Shown in pieces: positions 35,591 to 47,600 of a stretch of DNA of 64,000 bases (positions are counted from its first letter, which is position 1; every line of letters starts with the position of its first letter). A model generated the notes under the pieces. It saw nothing but the letters and a program-made list of their open reading frames with translations, was not told the origin of the DNA and did no database searches. The position numbers and the translations under genes are program-made. Source of the DNA: Sphaerolaimus hirsutus (taxonomy: Eukaryota > Nematoda > Chromadorea > Monhysterida > Sphaerolaimidae); assembly GCA_964036195.1 (NCBI GenBank), contig OZ038450.1:1552701-1616700 (forward strand), given 5' to 3'.

Positions 35591-35796
35591 CTGCATTATT
35601 TAGCATACATTCTTTGTAATAAAAACATGTCAAAACAGTGATAAATGTAAAACAAAAACAAAACAAACTGTGTGGTTGCAAAGCATTTGTTCATCTGGAG
35701 CGAGCAGCGGTGCTTTCTCATTCCCCATCTGGTGGCAGTCACAAACTGTGTAAAATCACCGTGTAAAATGGCAAGTGTCATGCGAGGTGTCAAAAC

Positions 35797-36069
35797 TAGG
35801 GTGTCAACTTTCCATTTTCCGTTTATGCTTTCCACAGGCAAATTTTTTTCCATTTCCGCTTCCATTTTCTGGCCCACTTGTCTGCTTTTCAAAAAAAAAT
35901 TCATTTTCCAGCTCAATTTTCTCTTTCTCAAGTATTTCTGTTTCAGTGAAACTGGTAAACATGCATGCAAGTTCTCAATTTTGTAAATTTTTGTATTTCC
36001 AGCATAATTACAGCAAATTTTTCAATTTTCATTCCCGTTTTCCGCCAAAAAGTTTTTGTTGACACCCTA
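35797..36069. mobile_element. TAGGGTGTCAAC-ended TIR element
   Basis: TAGGGTGTCAACTTTCC at the left and GTTGACACCCTA at the right, with TTTTCC/CCATTTCC repeats inside, the inverse of the purine tract at 2783-3265. The eight-base flanks do not match. Confidence 0.7.
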
Positions 36070-36429
36070 AGTATCAATGAATAAAATCCTTTGAAGTTGT
36101 AGTAATGTGTGCCACTGTCTGAAATGTATGATTGTTACAAAAAATGCCAAAAATATCATGTCAAAGTTCAGTTGAGTTTTCCTAACATGACGTTATTTGT
36201 GCTAAACTACTATTTCTTTACTGTCGCCATGGTTGTCACCATGAAAACCATGTGAAAACTCAAAAATTTGAAAAAATTATTACTCATTTAATACATATTG
36301 TTAAGTGCCCATCTCTCTACACAAAATAGAGGAAAAAATTCTGCATAAGACCTCCAAATTTCACATCTCTGGTCCATTCATGTCTCGTTTAAAGATAATT
36401 TTTCAAAGTGGCCACCCGTGTGAAAACTC

Positions 36430-36600
36430 ACTGATATGGCGACAAAAATGGCGACATTTTGACACCATTTTTGTCGCCATGGCGACAGTTTTCCACAGTG
36501 GCTTGCATATTGGGAAAACTGCCGACACGTGTGGCGACATTTCTTGTCGCCACCTGTCGCCACCTGTCGCCATGTGTCACCAGTTTTCACAATGTGTATG
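36430..36600. repeat. GGCGACA / TGTCGCC palindromic array
   Basis: Around ten GGCGACA or TGTCGCC words in 170 bp, partly arranged as inverted pairs (ATGGCGACAAAAATGGCGAC with GTCGCCATGGCGAC). A second cluster lies at 37990-38225. Confidence 0.7.
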
Positions 36601-37133
36601 CATACTGTTCCCATAATGACAGACAAAGTGGAAAACTGCTTCATGCATTGCAAAAACTGCTATTGAGCTAAGGAATATTGTCAACATGCTGGCACGTTGT
36701 GAAAACTCAACATGCATTTTTTTAAATAGTGCAAACAGTGTTATTTATAATTACTGGTGAATGAGAATAGCAGTATTTACTTTTGAAGTCATTTTATTTG
36801 ACTTTGTTTAATTCATTTGGAGATTGGTTTAGCAAGTAGTTTGTGAAGTACTTAGTTAAGTAGTTAAATGTTGTGCAATTAGTGAGTAACTAGTTCCTAT
36901 CTTGTTACAACATTGATATAGTTTCATACACACTTGCAAATTTCCAATACAGTAACTTATTCAATCTCATTCACTTTTTGAAGTTTGTGCAATACAATTA
37001 CAGCTATGAAAAGCTTAAGAAATATGGTCAAAATACAATAATCATGTTTTTGTTTGTAATGTTTGTGTTCCCATTACATTTTTCAAAATTCTGATCCTAA
37101 TGCATGATTCCATTTACTAAGGCATTATTCACA

Positions 37134-37555
37134 TACCATATTTCCTCAAAATACCCCCAGGGGGTTTATTTTTTCAGAGTGGAAACTTTGAGGGGGGGGG
37201 TATTTTTAGGGGGGGCTTATTCGAGCAGGGGGTTTTATTTCATCAGTAATTTTCAGGAAATTCATAGTAAACAGTGTGCTTTTTCATACCCAAAACTGGT
37301 AATAAACATGGGTAAATAGGATATATCGGGAAATATCGGGTATTTAGACGTACATCTGTACACATATTAACGTATGTGTATCTGCGATGCAAATTGGCAT
37401 CAATAAATACATAATGTACATTGCATACATATATATCATTCCAGACAGGGGGTATTTCAAGGGGGGATTATTTTTTCCTTGGCTCGAAAACACCTGGGGG
37501 TATTTCAAGGGGGGGGGGGTAATTCAAGGGGGGTGTAATTCGAGGAAATACGGTA
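37134..37555. mobile_element. CCGTATT-family element
   Basis: TA|CCATATTTCCTCAAAATACC and GTAATTCGAGGAAATACGG|TA; long G-runs at both sides. The core differs from the other copies (TATATCGGGAAATATCGGG). Confidence 0.8.
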
Positions 37556-37989
37556 CATTATTCTCAAAAACATTCATTGCTGTCTTTTTACAATTGTATT
37601 GTCTGTAATATTTCTCTCATATGTAAAAAGTAAAATGGAGAACAACAGTTGTGTACATGACATTTTTCTCATAAATATACAATGAAAAACAGTAACAAAT
37701 ATAAAGCATGAAAAATTAACAAAATCAAAAACAAATGTATCACATGTAAAACACAAAAATAGTAAATATGTATCTGATAAAGCATGATTTCACTAGTACT
37801 TTCACAGATTAAACTATGTTGATACAACATCACATTTGTTCACATTGCCCTCCTCCTCCTCATTGCCCTCCTACTCCTCTTCCTCCTCTGTCTGCATGTC
37901 AAAAATGGCTGTGGTTAATTGCTAGTTCAACAGAGTTGCTTACACAGCAAAGTTTGTCAGTTTTCACGTATTGCATTCACATGTCGAAA

Positions 37990-38225
37990 ATTGAATTAAG
38001 TTGTCCATGGTGACAATGGCGACAATGGCGACATGTCGCCATGTGGTATGGCGACATTCAAGAAGTGTTGCCATACCACATGGCGACATTTTCCATTCAG
38101 TTTTCCACTATTGCATTCATGTTGGGAAAAATTGTGACTTGCCGAAACCAACACACACTTTTTTCCACCCCTAAATTTTATTTAATGCAAGATGGGAAAA
38201 CTGAATGGCGACATGTCGCCATTTG
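37990..38225. repeat. Second GGCGACA cluster with an inverted repeat
   Basis: GTCGCCATGTGGTATGGCGAC pairs with the inverse at GTTGCCATACCACATGGCGAC across a short AAGAAGT loop (38035-38088). GGCGACATGTCGCCAT also occurs near 38207. Confidence 0.7.
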
Positions 38226-38273
38226 AGTTTTCCCAAGCGTCACGCGGAAAACTAGTGTGTGTGGGCACAATGT

Positions 38274-38410
38274 GGTTTTTGTGAAAAATGGAAAATTTAT
38301 TGTTGTGAAAAGTTTTTCAACTTTTCATGAAAATCACATGCGTTTTATAATATCGTCGGCACGCTTGCAGCGTGAACCACACGTGTAAAGCGTAAATTAA
38401 TTGGTGCATT
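38274..38410. mobile_element. TACTCGG MITE, right half (split by insertion)
   Basis: AACTTTTCATGAAAATCACA, CGTCGGCACGCTTGCAGCG and GTGTAAAGCGTAAATTAATT follow the order of 26560-26650. It lies directly upstream of the gene's first coding exon. Confidence 0.6.
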
Positions 38411-38498
38411 CCACTCAGGCTTTTCAATCAGCGTCGCCATAATCGGTCTACCGTAATCCTACCGTAATCCACTGAACGAAATCGCCCATTGCAATGCG
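38280..38498 (+). promoter_or_regulatory. Presumed 5' flank/5' UTR of the Ptpmeg-like gene, partly MITE-derived
   Basis: From about 38280 to 38410 the sequence aligns by eye with the right half of the TACTCGG MITE family (CGTCGGCACGCTTGCAGCG compared with the family's CGTTGGCACGCTTCCAGCG). The start codon is about 90 bp further on. TTCCACTCAG at 38410-38419 could be an acceptor for an upstream noncoding exon. No clear TATA box or initiator is visible. Confidence 0.35.
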
Positions 38499-38639
38499 AT
38501 GATGCGCTTTGGCAGCGGATGCTACAATGTGAAAGAAGTGGAAGTTATAAAAGAGACTGATGCTAATCGGGCGCACGGCAAGAATATTGTGGCGAGGGTA
38601 GTGTTTTTGGACGGCAGCCAACATGATTTTGAGTTGGAG
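38499..38639 (+). CDS. Ptpmeg: Exon 1 (first coding exon), residues 1-47
   Basis: Begins MMRFGSGCYNV and ends with VVFLDGSQHDFELE. An in-frame TAA at 38454-38456 lies upstream; the first in-frame ATG after it is 38499, immediately followed by a second at 38502. The out-of-frame ATG at 38494 is ignored. Relatives begin with a similar arginine/aromatic stretch followed by YNV, which supports this start. Donor GAG|GTTTGA at 38640, phase 0. Intron 1 is 468 bp and unremarkable. Confidence 0.85.
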
Positions 38640-41600
38640 GTTTGATTTTTGCAAGATTTTTCTTTTTTGGAATGACTGCTTTTTTGAAATTTTCTGGGTC
38701 AATTTATTTTTCAGATTAGGTTTTCTGAACTGAAATATTTTGATGCATTTTGTCGGAATTCGGAATATTTACTAAATTAGCAGCTGGTATATTTTTCAGA
38801 ATATTTACATGTCCTATTTATTCGCTGTTTTTATTAGCCATTTAACAAAAAAATGGCGAGATAATGGTACTCATAAATTCGGTAAATGGAGTTTGACAAA
38901 CGTTACAATGCCTAAATCTTTGAAACACCCCCACGTGTATGAAAGCAAGACCAAAAACTTACTGAATATGCATACCTAATCTTCAAAAAACTTCTCAAAG
39001 TATCAACGCACACAATTTCACCACGTAAAACCTCGCTCCCCATACCCATACAACAAACCTTTCACCACAAAAATACTCGAAAAAATACCCGCCACCCCCA
39101 AATACAGCGCCACGCGCCCGGCTGCACTCTCCTAGATTTAGTCTTCACGCACTTAGAACTGGTGGAACGGGATTATTTCGGTCTTCAATTCGTGGAAATT
39201 GTTGCCGATGGGGAGCCTAGACCCGAGCGTTGGCTCGATGCCAGCAAAGGCGTCAGGAAACAGATGCAGTGTGAGTTTTGTGGTTGTGTTATTTTTTTGG
39301 TTTGATTGAAATTTGTGCAATTGTCATTTTGAATTATTACTTAACGTGTTCCCTTGAAATGCCGTCAGCGGGTTTATTTTTTTTAGAAAAATGACAAATA
39401 ACTTCCAGTGAACTGAGAGTCCAGCTGTAGGTAGATGAGCTCGGCTTAAAGACTATACAATGCTAATGAATGTGCCTATTTCCCAGATCTCTCATTCGAT
39501 TTGCACAAATTGCAATTTGCACAAAACTCAAATTGATTTGCTCAGGCACAATAAATAATGCCCATTGACCAAATAATTTACCACCATTAAAGCAGTCAAT
39601 TTTTCCATCGCAGGCCCGCCATACACACTTTATTTTCGAGTGAAGTTCTACGTTTCCGAGCCGGCCAAACTTTTGGAAGAGTACACCCGCTATCATTTTT
39701 ACCTCCAAGTGCGAAAAGATTTGTTGGATGACAAGTTGCAGGCGCCCGAATCAAATTGTGCACTTTTGGCTTCTTTCGCCGCTCAGTGTGAGTTACGGGC
39801 TCGGTTTTTATGTGAATTTTTGTTTTGCCTCTGAGGGCAGACCCAGGGACGTAGCCAGGAGTTTTGTGCGGGGGGGGGGGCGGATTGTATACGGAGCCCG
39901 GCGAACGGGGGGGGGCGACGCCCCCCTCACGTTTGACCCCTGAAGGAATAGTGCCTTGGCGCCAGCGCCATTCGTAGGCGCCACGCCATGGCGCCAGTGG
40001 CGTTGGCTTTCGCGCCAAATCCTGCTGTAAATACATGTATGTAATTTACATAAACACCTTCCCGGACAAGTTCACCACCCATTTTTTTCTTTCACTTCGA
40101 ATGCAATATATCCGTCCATGGGGGTGTTATAAAGCCGAAACTTTGTATATATAAAGTTGTAAGACCCCTCTACTCCCCAACAATGGGGGAGGTGCGGCGA
40201 CTCACTACAGGGTGGGTCGCCCTATATGCAACAATTTTTTTGGCGCTTTTGGTGTCCCAAACAAGTTCACCACCCACTTGATTGGCTACACTACGAGAGC
40301 CATATCTCCAGCTGTGATGGCGGTATAAAGCTGAAATTAGGGGGATTGGAAAAATGTTGCAACAACATACCTAATATAAAACTGAATTGGGTTGGAACAC
40401 TATTTCAGCCAAAAAATTTTTTTTCAGTAGGGCACCCACCTTGTCCCATAAACAGTAGAATGAAAATTTCACTTTAAACCATTTTTTTGTTTCACACTTA
40501 CAAAGTTGGTTTACAAAGTTCACTAGAGAATGGTCAAAGGTTCAAAGTTATGTAAACAACATAACCTCTTAAATGCCTCCATAAGGAAATTTACTTGGGG
40601 TGATTTCTATGAAGTCAAAATGATGTCATTTCAGGAACAAAATTTGACACAATTTTCACTTTTTCATTCACCCCAAATAAATTTCCTTATGGAAGCATTT
40701 TAGAGGTTATGTTGTTTACATAACTTTGAACCTTGGACCCTCCCCTAGTGAACTTTGTAAACCAACTTTTTAAGTGTGATACAAAAAATTGGTTAAAAGT
40801 GAAATTTTCAGTCTGCTGTTTATGGGACAGGGTGGGTGCCCTACTGAAAAAAATTTGATGAGCAGAACTAGAGTTCAAATCTGATTCAATTTTATATCAG
40901 GTATGTTCTCACAACATTTTTTTGTAATGCAGTTGAATGGCGAACTTGTTTGGGACACTTGGGCTGTTCTTAAAAAAATAATCAACTTTATATGCAGTGA
41001 CCCATGCTTTAGTGGGTCGTCGGCAGCCGCCCCACTGGTGTATTGTGAGGGGAGTTGTTGGCAAGACATCCCCCAAATTTCAACTTTCTACTGCCCTCAC
41101 AGCTGGAGATATAGCCTTCAAAGTGTAGCTAATCAAGTGGGTGGTGAACCTGCTTGGGACAACAAAAACGCCACAAAAAATGTTGCATATAGGGTGACCC
41201 ACCCTGTAGTGAGTCGCCGCACCTCCCCCATTGTTGGGGAGTAAAAGGGTCTTAAAACTTTATATATACAAAGTTTCAGCCTTATAACACCCCCATGGAC
41301 GGAGATATTGCGTTAGAAGTGAAATAAAAAAATGGGTGGTGAACTTGTCCGGGAAGGTGTTTACATGTATAGCGTCGAGGACATATTTTGGGTGCTTTTT
41401 TGTCGTAAGCTATAGTTATGAATGAAATATACTGTACGACGTCGAAATGCGCGGAAGTGCCATTTCTCGCACATTTTTTGTCCGACCCGGGAAGGGGGGG
41501 GGGGGCGGCCGCTCCCCCGCCCCCCTGGCTACGTCTTTGACCAGACCCTGTAAAATGCCCCGTAATATTTCGTGTCACGTAATGCAATGTGTCAATTCAT

Positions 41601-44600
41601 GTAAAGTACGCTGGAAATGGCAAACGGGTTTGCCATTTCACAAACCATTTTACATGACTTACATGACTCACAAGACACTACATGACTTTTGATATTTTAC
41701 AAGGTATGGAAGGGGCACTTGATTGATAAAACAATCATCCTGTTGGTCTGGCTCCGCACTTTTTCAAGTGACGAGAAGAAAGTAATAAGTGACGTTGAAT
41801 GCAGGGTTCAAATCGGATTGGGTTTTCGGAATCGGGATGAGATTTTCAGAAGTCTGAATTGTGATCGGGATCAGACTGAAAAAAACCCGGTCTGTACCCA
41901 ATTCCGAATCGGAATAACACTGTTGTTGTTGTTGCATTTTTCAGTTGTCGGGCTATTGAAATGGCGTTAAAAATCGGAAGCGGGCATGGAAAGTCCGCCA
42001 TTTTGTTGAATGTGATAATGAGTTGTTGGCAATGTCCAGTCACTTTTCTATGTTGTAGAGTTCTCTCTACCATACGCGTGGTAACTTAGGTCTCAACGTT
42101 CGTGGTTAAATTTAAAAAACCGCAGCTGAATTCGGCGACTACAGTTTCGACGAAATGGGCGAGTCTTATCTAGACGCAGTAAAGTACATTCCCAATCAAA
42201 CCCAGGCATTTCTTAACAAGGTCATGGAGCTACATAAAATGCACGTGTGAGTGAAAGTTCTATTTTTAAAAAAATTAGCCATTCTAAAAACGGACAATTT
42301 AAAAAACCGCCGTTCTTACACTCTTTTTACAGTGGACAAACCCCAGCCGATGCGGAATACAATTTTCTGGACCATGCGCGCAGATTGGAAATGTATGGCG
42401 TCGACTTGTACGACGCCAAGGTTCTAAATTCTTCCCTATTTGTTCCTTTTCAGGTTTCTCTCTCCTAAAAAATCCCTGCCTTTCAGGATTCACAAGACGC
42501 GACCATTTCCGTTGGCGTGGCGAGTTTTGGAGTTTGCGTGTTCAGAAATCAGCTGAAAATCAACGTGTTTTCTTGGTCGAAAATCATGAAGATTAGCTTC
42601 AAAAGAAAGCAGTTTTTTATTGAAGTCAAAGTGGATGAGGTGAGTAGTTTAAATGTTGGCAAATTAAATTCATTCAAATCCACAGTTTTCTGTTGAATGG
42701 TATTGCACCCTGTAAAGGCATGGCTTATTGATGTTTGATTCGGTACAATTTTTCGGCAATGGGAAAAATGATTTACCAATAATTTCGATTTCCGTTTTTA
42801 AAAAAATGGTTACGATGCCTGCGTCTTTTGAAAACAACACTTTTGAAAACGTTGAAAAATGCGCCGACCAACCCTACCATAATTGCACATCACCGACTTT
42901 ACAAATCCTATTCTGCACACGCAAACCCCCAAAAACTTCTCTTCACCCCCGCAGTCCAAGCCGGCCACCCTGATCGGCTTCACGCTGATATCGACGCGTC
43001 TCTGCAAGCTCCTATGGAAGGCTTGTATTGAGCACCACACATTTTTTCGTTTGATCGCGCCGCCGCCGCAGCAGCAAACGAGGTCGCTGTTTTCACTCGG
43101 CAGTAGGTATAGATTCAGGTGGGTTATGGTAGTGGGTTGGGTTATGGTATTTTACACTTGGATTGAGTGGCTGTGTTTGGTTGCGCTGTAGGTTTAGGGA
43201 AAGTTGTCTTGTCTGAATGTTATACTTGATGTATAATGTCACCTCTGCACACACGAGTTTACTACTGAAATTTGACAATCTTATGTTAACATGTTAATTT
43301 AAGAGGTTTATGTGTTCTTGTAGATAAGTTTGATAGGTTCAAGTTCAAATGTTATTTTTAAGTACCTAAATACATTGAGTTTTGCAAAATCCAATGATCA
43401 AGACCGACTAAATTTGCAAACACAAATTCGTGAATATTTATGCATGCGTTAACCATCGCTATAAGCTTAACAGTGACTAATAATGGTGATAGGCACTTTG
43501 CAAGCCGCCATTCACGTTTCAATGGATTTATTGGTCTTGCGCGACTTTACTATAACTGAACTTTACTGCTAACGCATTTTTTCTAATAGAATAGCCCGCT
43601 TCTATTTTTTCGTGAACTTTTTTACCCGCCCTCTATGAGAGACGCCCTTGTATTGGAAGCCGCCGTTCTATTTTTGTCATTGATTTCAGCCGGTGTTTTC
43701 AAGTGCTGCCAAGGTTTTTCAAGGTGTTACTTCACAGATTCATCGAGTGTCAATTCAAATGACGATTCGTAGAATAAATTCACCAAACATTTGATATTAA
43801 AATAGGTATACTCGGCGTACATGATACTCTGCCATCGCACTGATTTATGTCTCGTGTTGGAAGCGTGCCAATGATTGTTAAGTCATGCGATTTCCGTAAA
43901 AAGATGAAAAAATTCATCGATGTGAATATGTTAATGAATAACATTACAACAACAATCAATTTTGTCATCTTTTTATGTACGCGCATGCGCTAACCATCGT
44001 TGGCACACTTCCAGCGGGAACCACGCGTGCAGGGTGTAAAGTAACCGGAGTATAGCATCAAATCAATGGACCAAAGCCAAAATAACAGCATCCACTGGCA
44101 TTTAAATTTTTTATGCATTTGTCACAATTCCAACAGTTTTTGACCCTTCTATTTGAGACCCGCCCTTCTATTAGTATAAATACGGTATCGTAAAATGTAA
44201 ATTCCACTTGAAATTCTGACTGCTTGTATATTTGTTTTGCACCTGAAAATTCCCCAGTGGGAAGCATATGAAGTATTGTTTAAGAGTGAAAACTTGTTTC
44301 ACGCTAACACAAAACTTGTACGTTTCCCAAACACTGTTATATTAGTTTTTAGATAGTTTTGAATGGCAGACAATTACCAATTTTTCTCGTTCTCACTAAC
44401 ACACTGAGAGATGCAAAAAAATTGAGGTGCAAATTATATTTTATGTATTTACCGGGTGTTTGGTGGAACTGGGAAAATTTGTTTTCTGTTTGAAAAATGA
44501 TGAAAATATCACATACCAATATATTCATATTTTTATCACCTTTCTCTCTCGAAAAATCTAAAATTTTCGTGCCTTAATGTGACTAGTGATGCAAAAAGCG

Positions 44601-47600
44601 CCAGGACTTTGGCGCCAAGCCCCAAAAGCGCCATGGCACTTTTTGGAACCCCAGCGCCAAGCGGAAATGGCGCAAGAGCAAAATGGCGCCAAGCGCCAGA
44701 AGCGCCATGGCGCTTTTTGCTTTGGCGCTAGCGCCAAGCGTCAATGGCAACACAGTAAAATATCGCCGAAAGCGCCAGGATGCTTTTTCCTTTGGTGCTA
44801 GCGCCAGGCGCCAGCGCCATGGACCTTTTCCATCACCAAATGTGACTTCGTTGGCAAATCTCAAACACTTATCATATCAAATATTTGGGAACAATATTTG
44901 ATATCGACGCCATAATATCGGGGTTTCGTATCGAATATGAGGAATTTTGTAATTTGGGCATTTTCGAAATATTTATACAGAAAATGTTGAAAAGATATGG
45001 CTATCACAAAACTGAGAAATTTCAACCGTTTCAACCAACCTGTAGGGGAGACAATGCCATTAATTGTTTTTAATGATATTTAACTTTTATGAGACAATTT
45101 TTAAGCGTGCTCCTATAGAAAAGTATTTAAATTTCACGTGATTTGAACATTTTTTGAACTCTTCATTAGAATTGCAAAAATTTCCGACAACCACACGGCA
45201 TATTAAGAGATGCAGTTTAAGAACCATTGTGAATTTTTATGCAGCCAAAATTTGCACATGTTCGGTCATAAAAAACAGCAAAAATAACAGTTACTCCCAC
45301 ACAAAATTTTATAAAAATTTATACGATATTCATTTTCCGTATAACGTTTCCCAATTTTCCATACTGTATACTTTTATTTGTTTGTCCTGCCAAAATAGTG
45401 AAATCTGCAATCAAAAACTTGTGTAAACAAATGACATAACCATTTTCTGACAGACGACAGTGGACACAATTAAGGATAGCAAATAAAGATAAATTTTATT
45501 TATTTATTTCAAGTTGATTCAATTTTCGATTTTTTTTCACATTCAGACAAAACACTTAAAAAAATTATTAACCTTTTGAGAAAAAAGTTTGAAAATATAA
45601 GATTTGAAAACAGTTTTTGGATTTGTGAGGTGATCTTAGGCTACAAAATGTAAGTGGGGTCACCTAAATGGGGTGAAGAATGAGTAACCACACCCATAGA
45701 AACCGGGAAATTCTAGGTCTACGCATTTTGGTAAAAAATGGAAAATTTAAAAACAACAAAAATTTAAATACTTTTTAGGCATGTTGTCATCGTAAGACAC
45801 AATGCACGTATATAAATGTGTCGCCATGAAACCATACATTACCAAAAGTATTGTGTTCTAAATGAAATTGACCAAGTATTATTGTGTACAATCTAATGTT
45901 TACAAATTTGGCTAGGTAAATGTGTTTGCATTTGGAGTAAATAGAGTTCAGAGGATTATCGTTTGACTACTTATTGAGGCCAATTTATTTTAATGTGACT
46001 TCAGTCGATTTTATTTGCCTTTTGCTGCTAGATGTACAGTTGTGGAAGCGTAGTTACGTTTATCCGAAATACCAGGGTATTTTTACAGGTGTCTGTTATA
46101 GGGTTGGAAAAAAAACGTTTTTTTTAAACTCGATGTTTTTTTTTAAAAAAAAACGTTTTTTTTTAAAAGCTCCCAGATATGACCTAGTGTCAACATATAT
46201 AGGTATATAAGACACTGGCAATACTCTGTGATGTTAAATATGACCATATAATGGCTGTGGAGCCATGGGATAGCATTATAAGTGGTGATTTGTGTCAAAA
46301 ATATCCATTTTTCGTCGACATATCGTTCGTATATCGCCTTATAGTCGAATGTTCGTGACTTCAGGTAAAGTTTGGCACGGAATGGTGATCAAACAAGGTT
46401 ATAAAAGGAGGTTGTTACTTTGGGAGTGAAGTTACACACTGTGGAGGTACATGGAAGCACATTACCTCAATATTATATATTACAGCAACATATGTCGGCT
46501 TATTCACCCATGGTAGCACATAGAAATGGATGTTTTGATACTAAAAATGCAACAAAGCCAATGAAAACAACCACCAATGTCAATTTGTGTGTGAAATTCC
46601 GCGCTTGCGCGCAAAAATTTTGCAAAATACCTAGTGCTTAGTACTAAAAATTTCGGCCGATGTTTTTTTAAAAAAAAAAACATTTTGGACGTCATGTTTA
46701 AAAAAAAAAAAAAACGTTAAAAAAAAAAAAAAACGTTTAAAAAAAACATCGGCCAACCCTAGTCTGTTAATACTTTTAAGTAAACGTGTTCACTAAATAC
46801 TTTCACGTTTGGTTAACTTGTGCAATTGACGAAATATCTCTATTTTCGCTGAATCTTTTAATCAGAAAATAAATCATGTTTGATGCAATTTCGTTTCGTT
46901 TCGTTTCGTTTGTTCATTTCTGAAAACACGGAAGATACGTATGAAATAAAATCACACATAAAGTAATCACACATGCAATTTAGTTATTATCCTTTACATC
47001 TTTATTTACATTTATCAGTGTATTCCAACTTATCTCTATTTTTCCATATTTAAATACTTACAGTATCATATCAAGTCAGAAAAAGTCTTTGCATACAAGT
47101 TAACATTTTCCAAAACACACACAAAATGTACAAACTTCTACAACTGACAAAATCGAACCGACTGTATTTTAAAATTTCCTTACATTTGTAATGAAGACTG
47201 CGTTTTAAAATTTATTATTTAAAAATATGTCCATTGGTTTTCACCTGTCACTTTTCCTGTCTGTGAGAAACATTTTGTTTATCACGTTGACACCAATTTT
47301 GCTATCCTTTTTATTAGTGAGCTAAATGTTATGTCTTCTGAAGCCATTTGAATTCTTTCGGTTTAGTTGCACCTGTCCGGATGGGTGAATTTTGCTTACC
47401 GTATTTCTTTGAATAAACCCATGTGGTTTTTCATCAGGTTTTCGTGGGTAGGAGGGGGGGGGGGGTCGATGAATTACTTTTCGATTTGGGGGTAATTTTG
47501 GAGCAGTCATTTTAAGGCGCATGGTGTTATTTGATGAAATTTCAATGCTAGTCAGTTTCAGGTGAATCCAAAACTTGAGATGTGTAAATATGTAACTTCC

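Larger units (their letters stand above)
34549..38269. mobile_element. CACACACTAG-type element, 3.7 kb
   Basis: GCCTACACACACTAGTTTTC at the left is matched by the inverse of GGAAAACTAGTGTGTGTGGGC at the right, and the homology continues through CGCGTGA and GGGAAAACTC. Flanks ACAATGG and ACAATGT nearly match. Inside are AT-rich DNA, GGCGACA motif arrays, a TAGGGTGTCAAC element and a CCGTATT element. No transposase recognised. Confidence 0.7.

Noticed and set aside
34549-38269. Reading the GCACAATG words beside this element as a clean 8-bp hAT duplication
   Set aside because: Matching the TIRs base for base puts the boundary where only ACAATG(G/T) is shared; the superfamily is left open.
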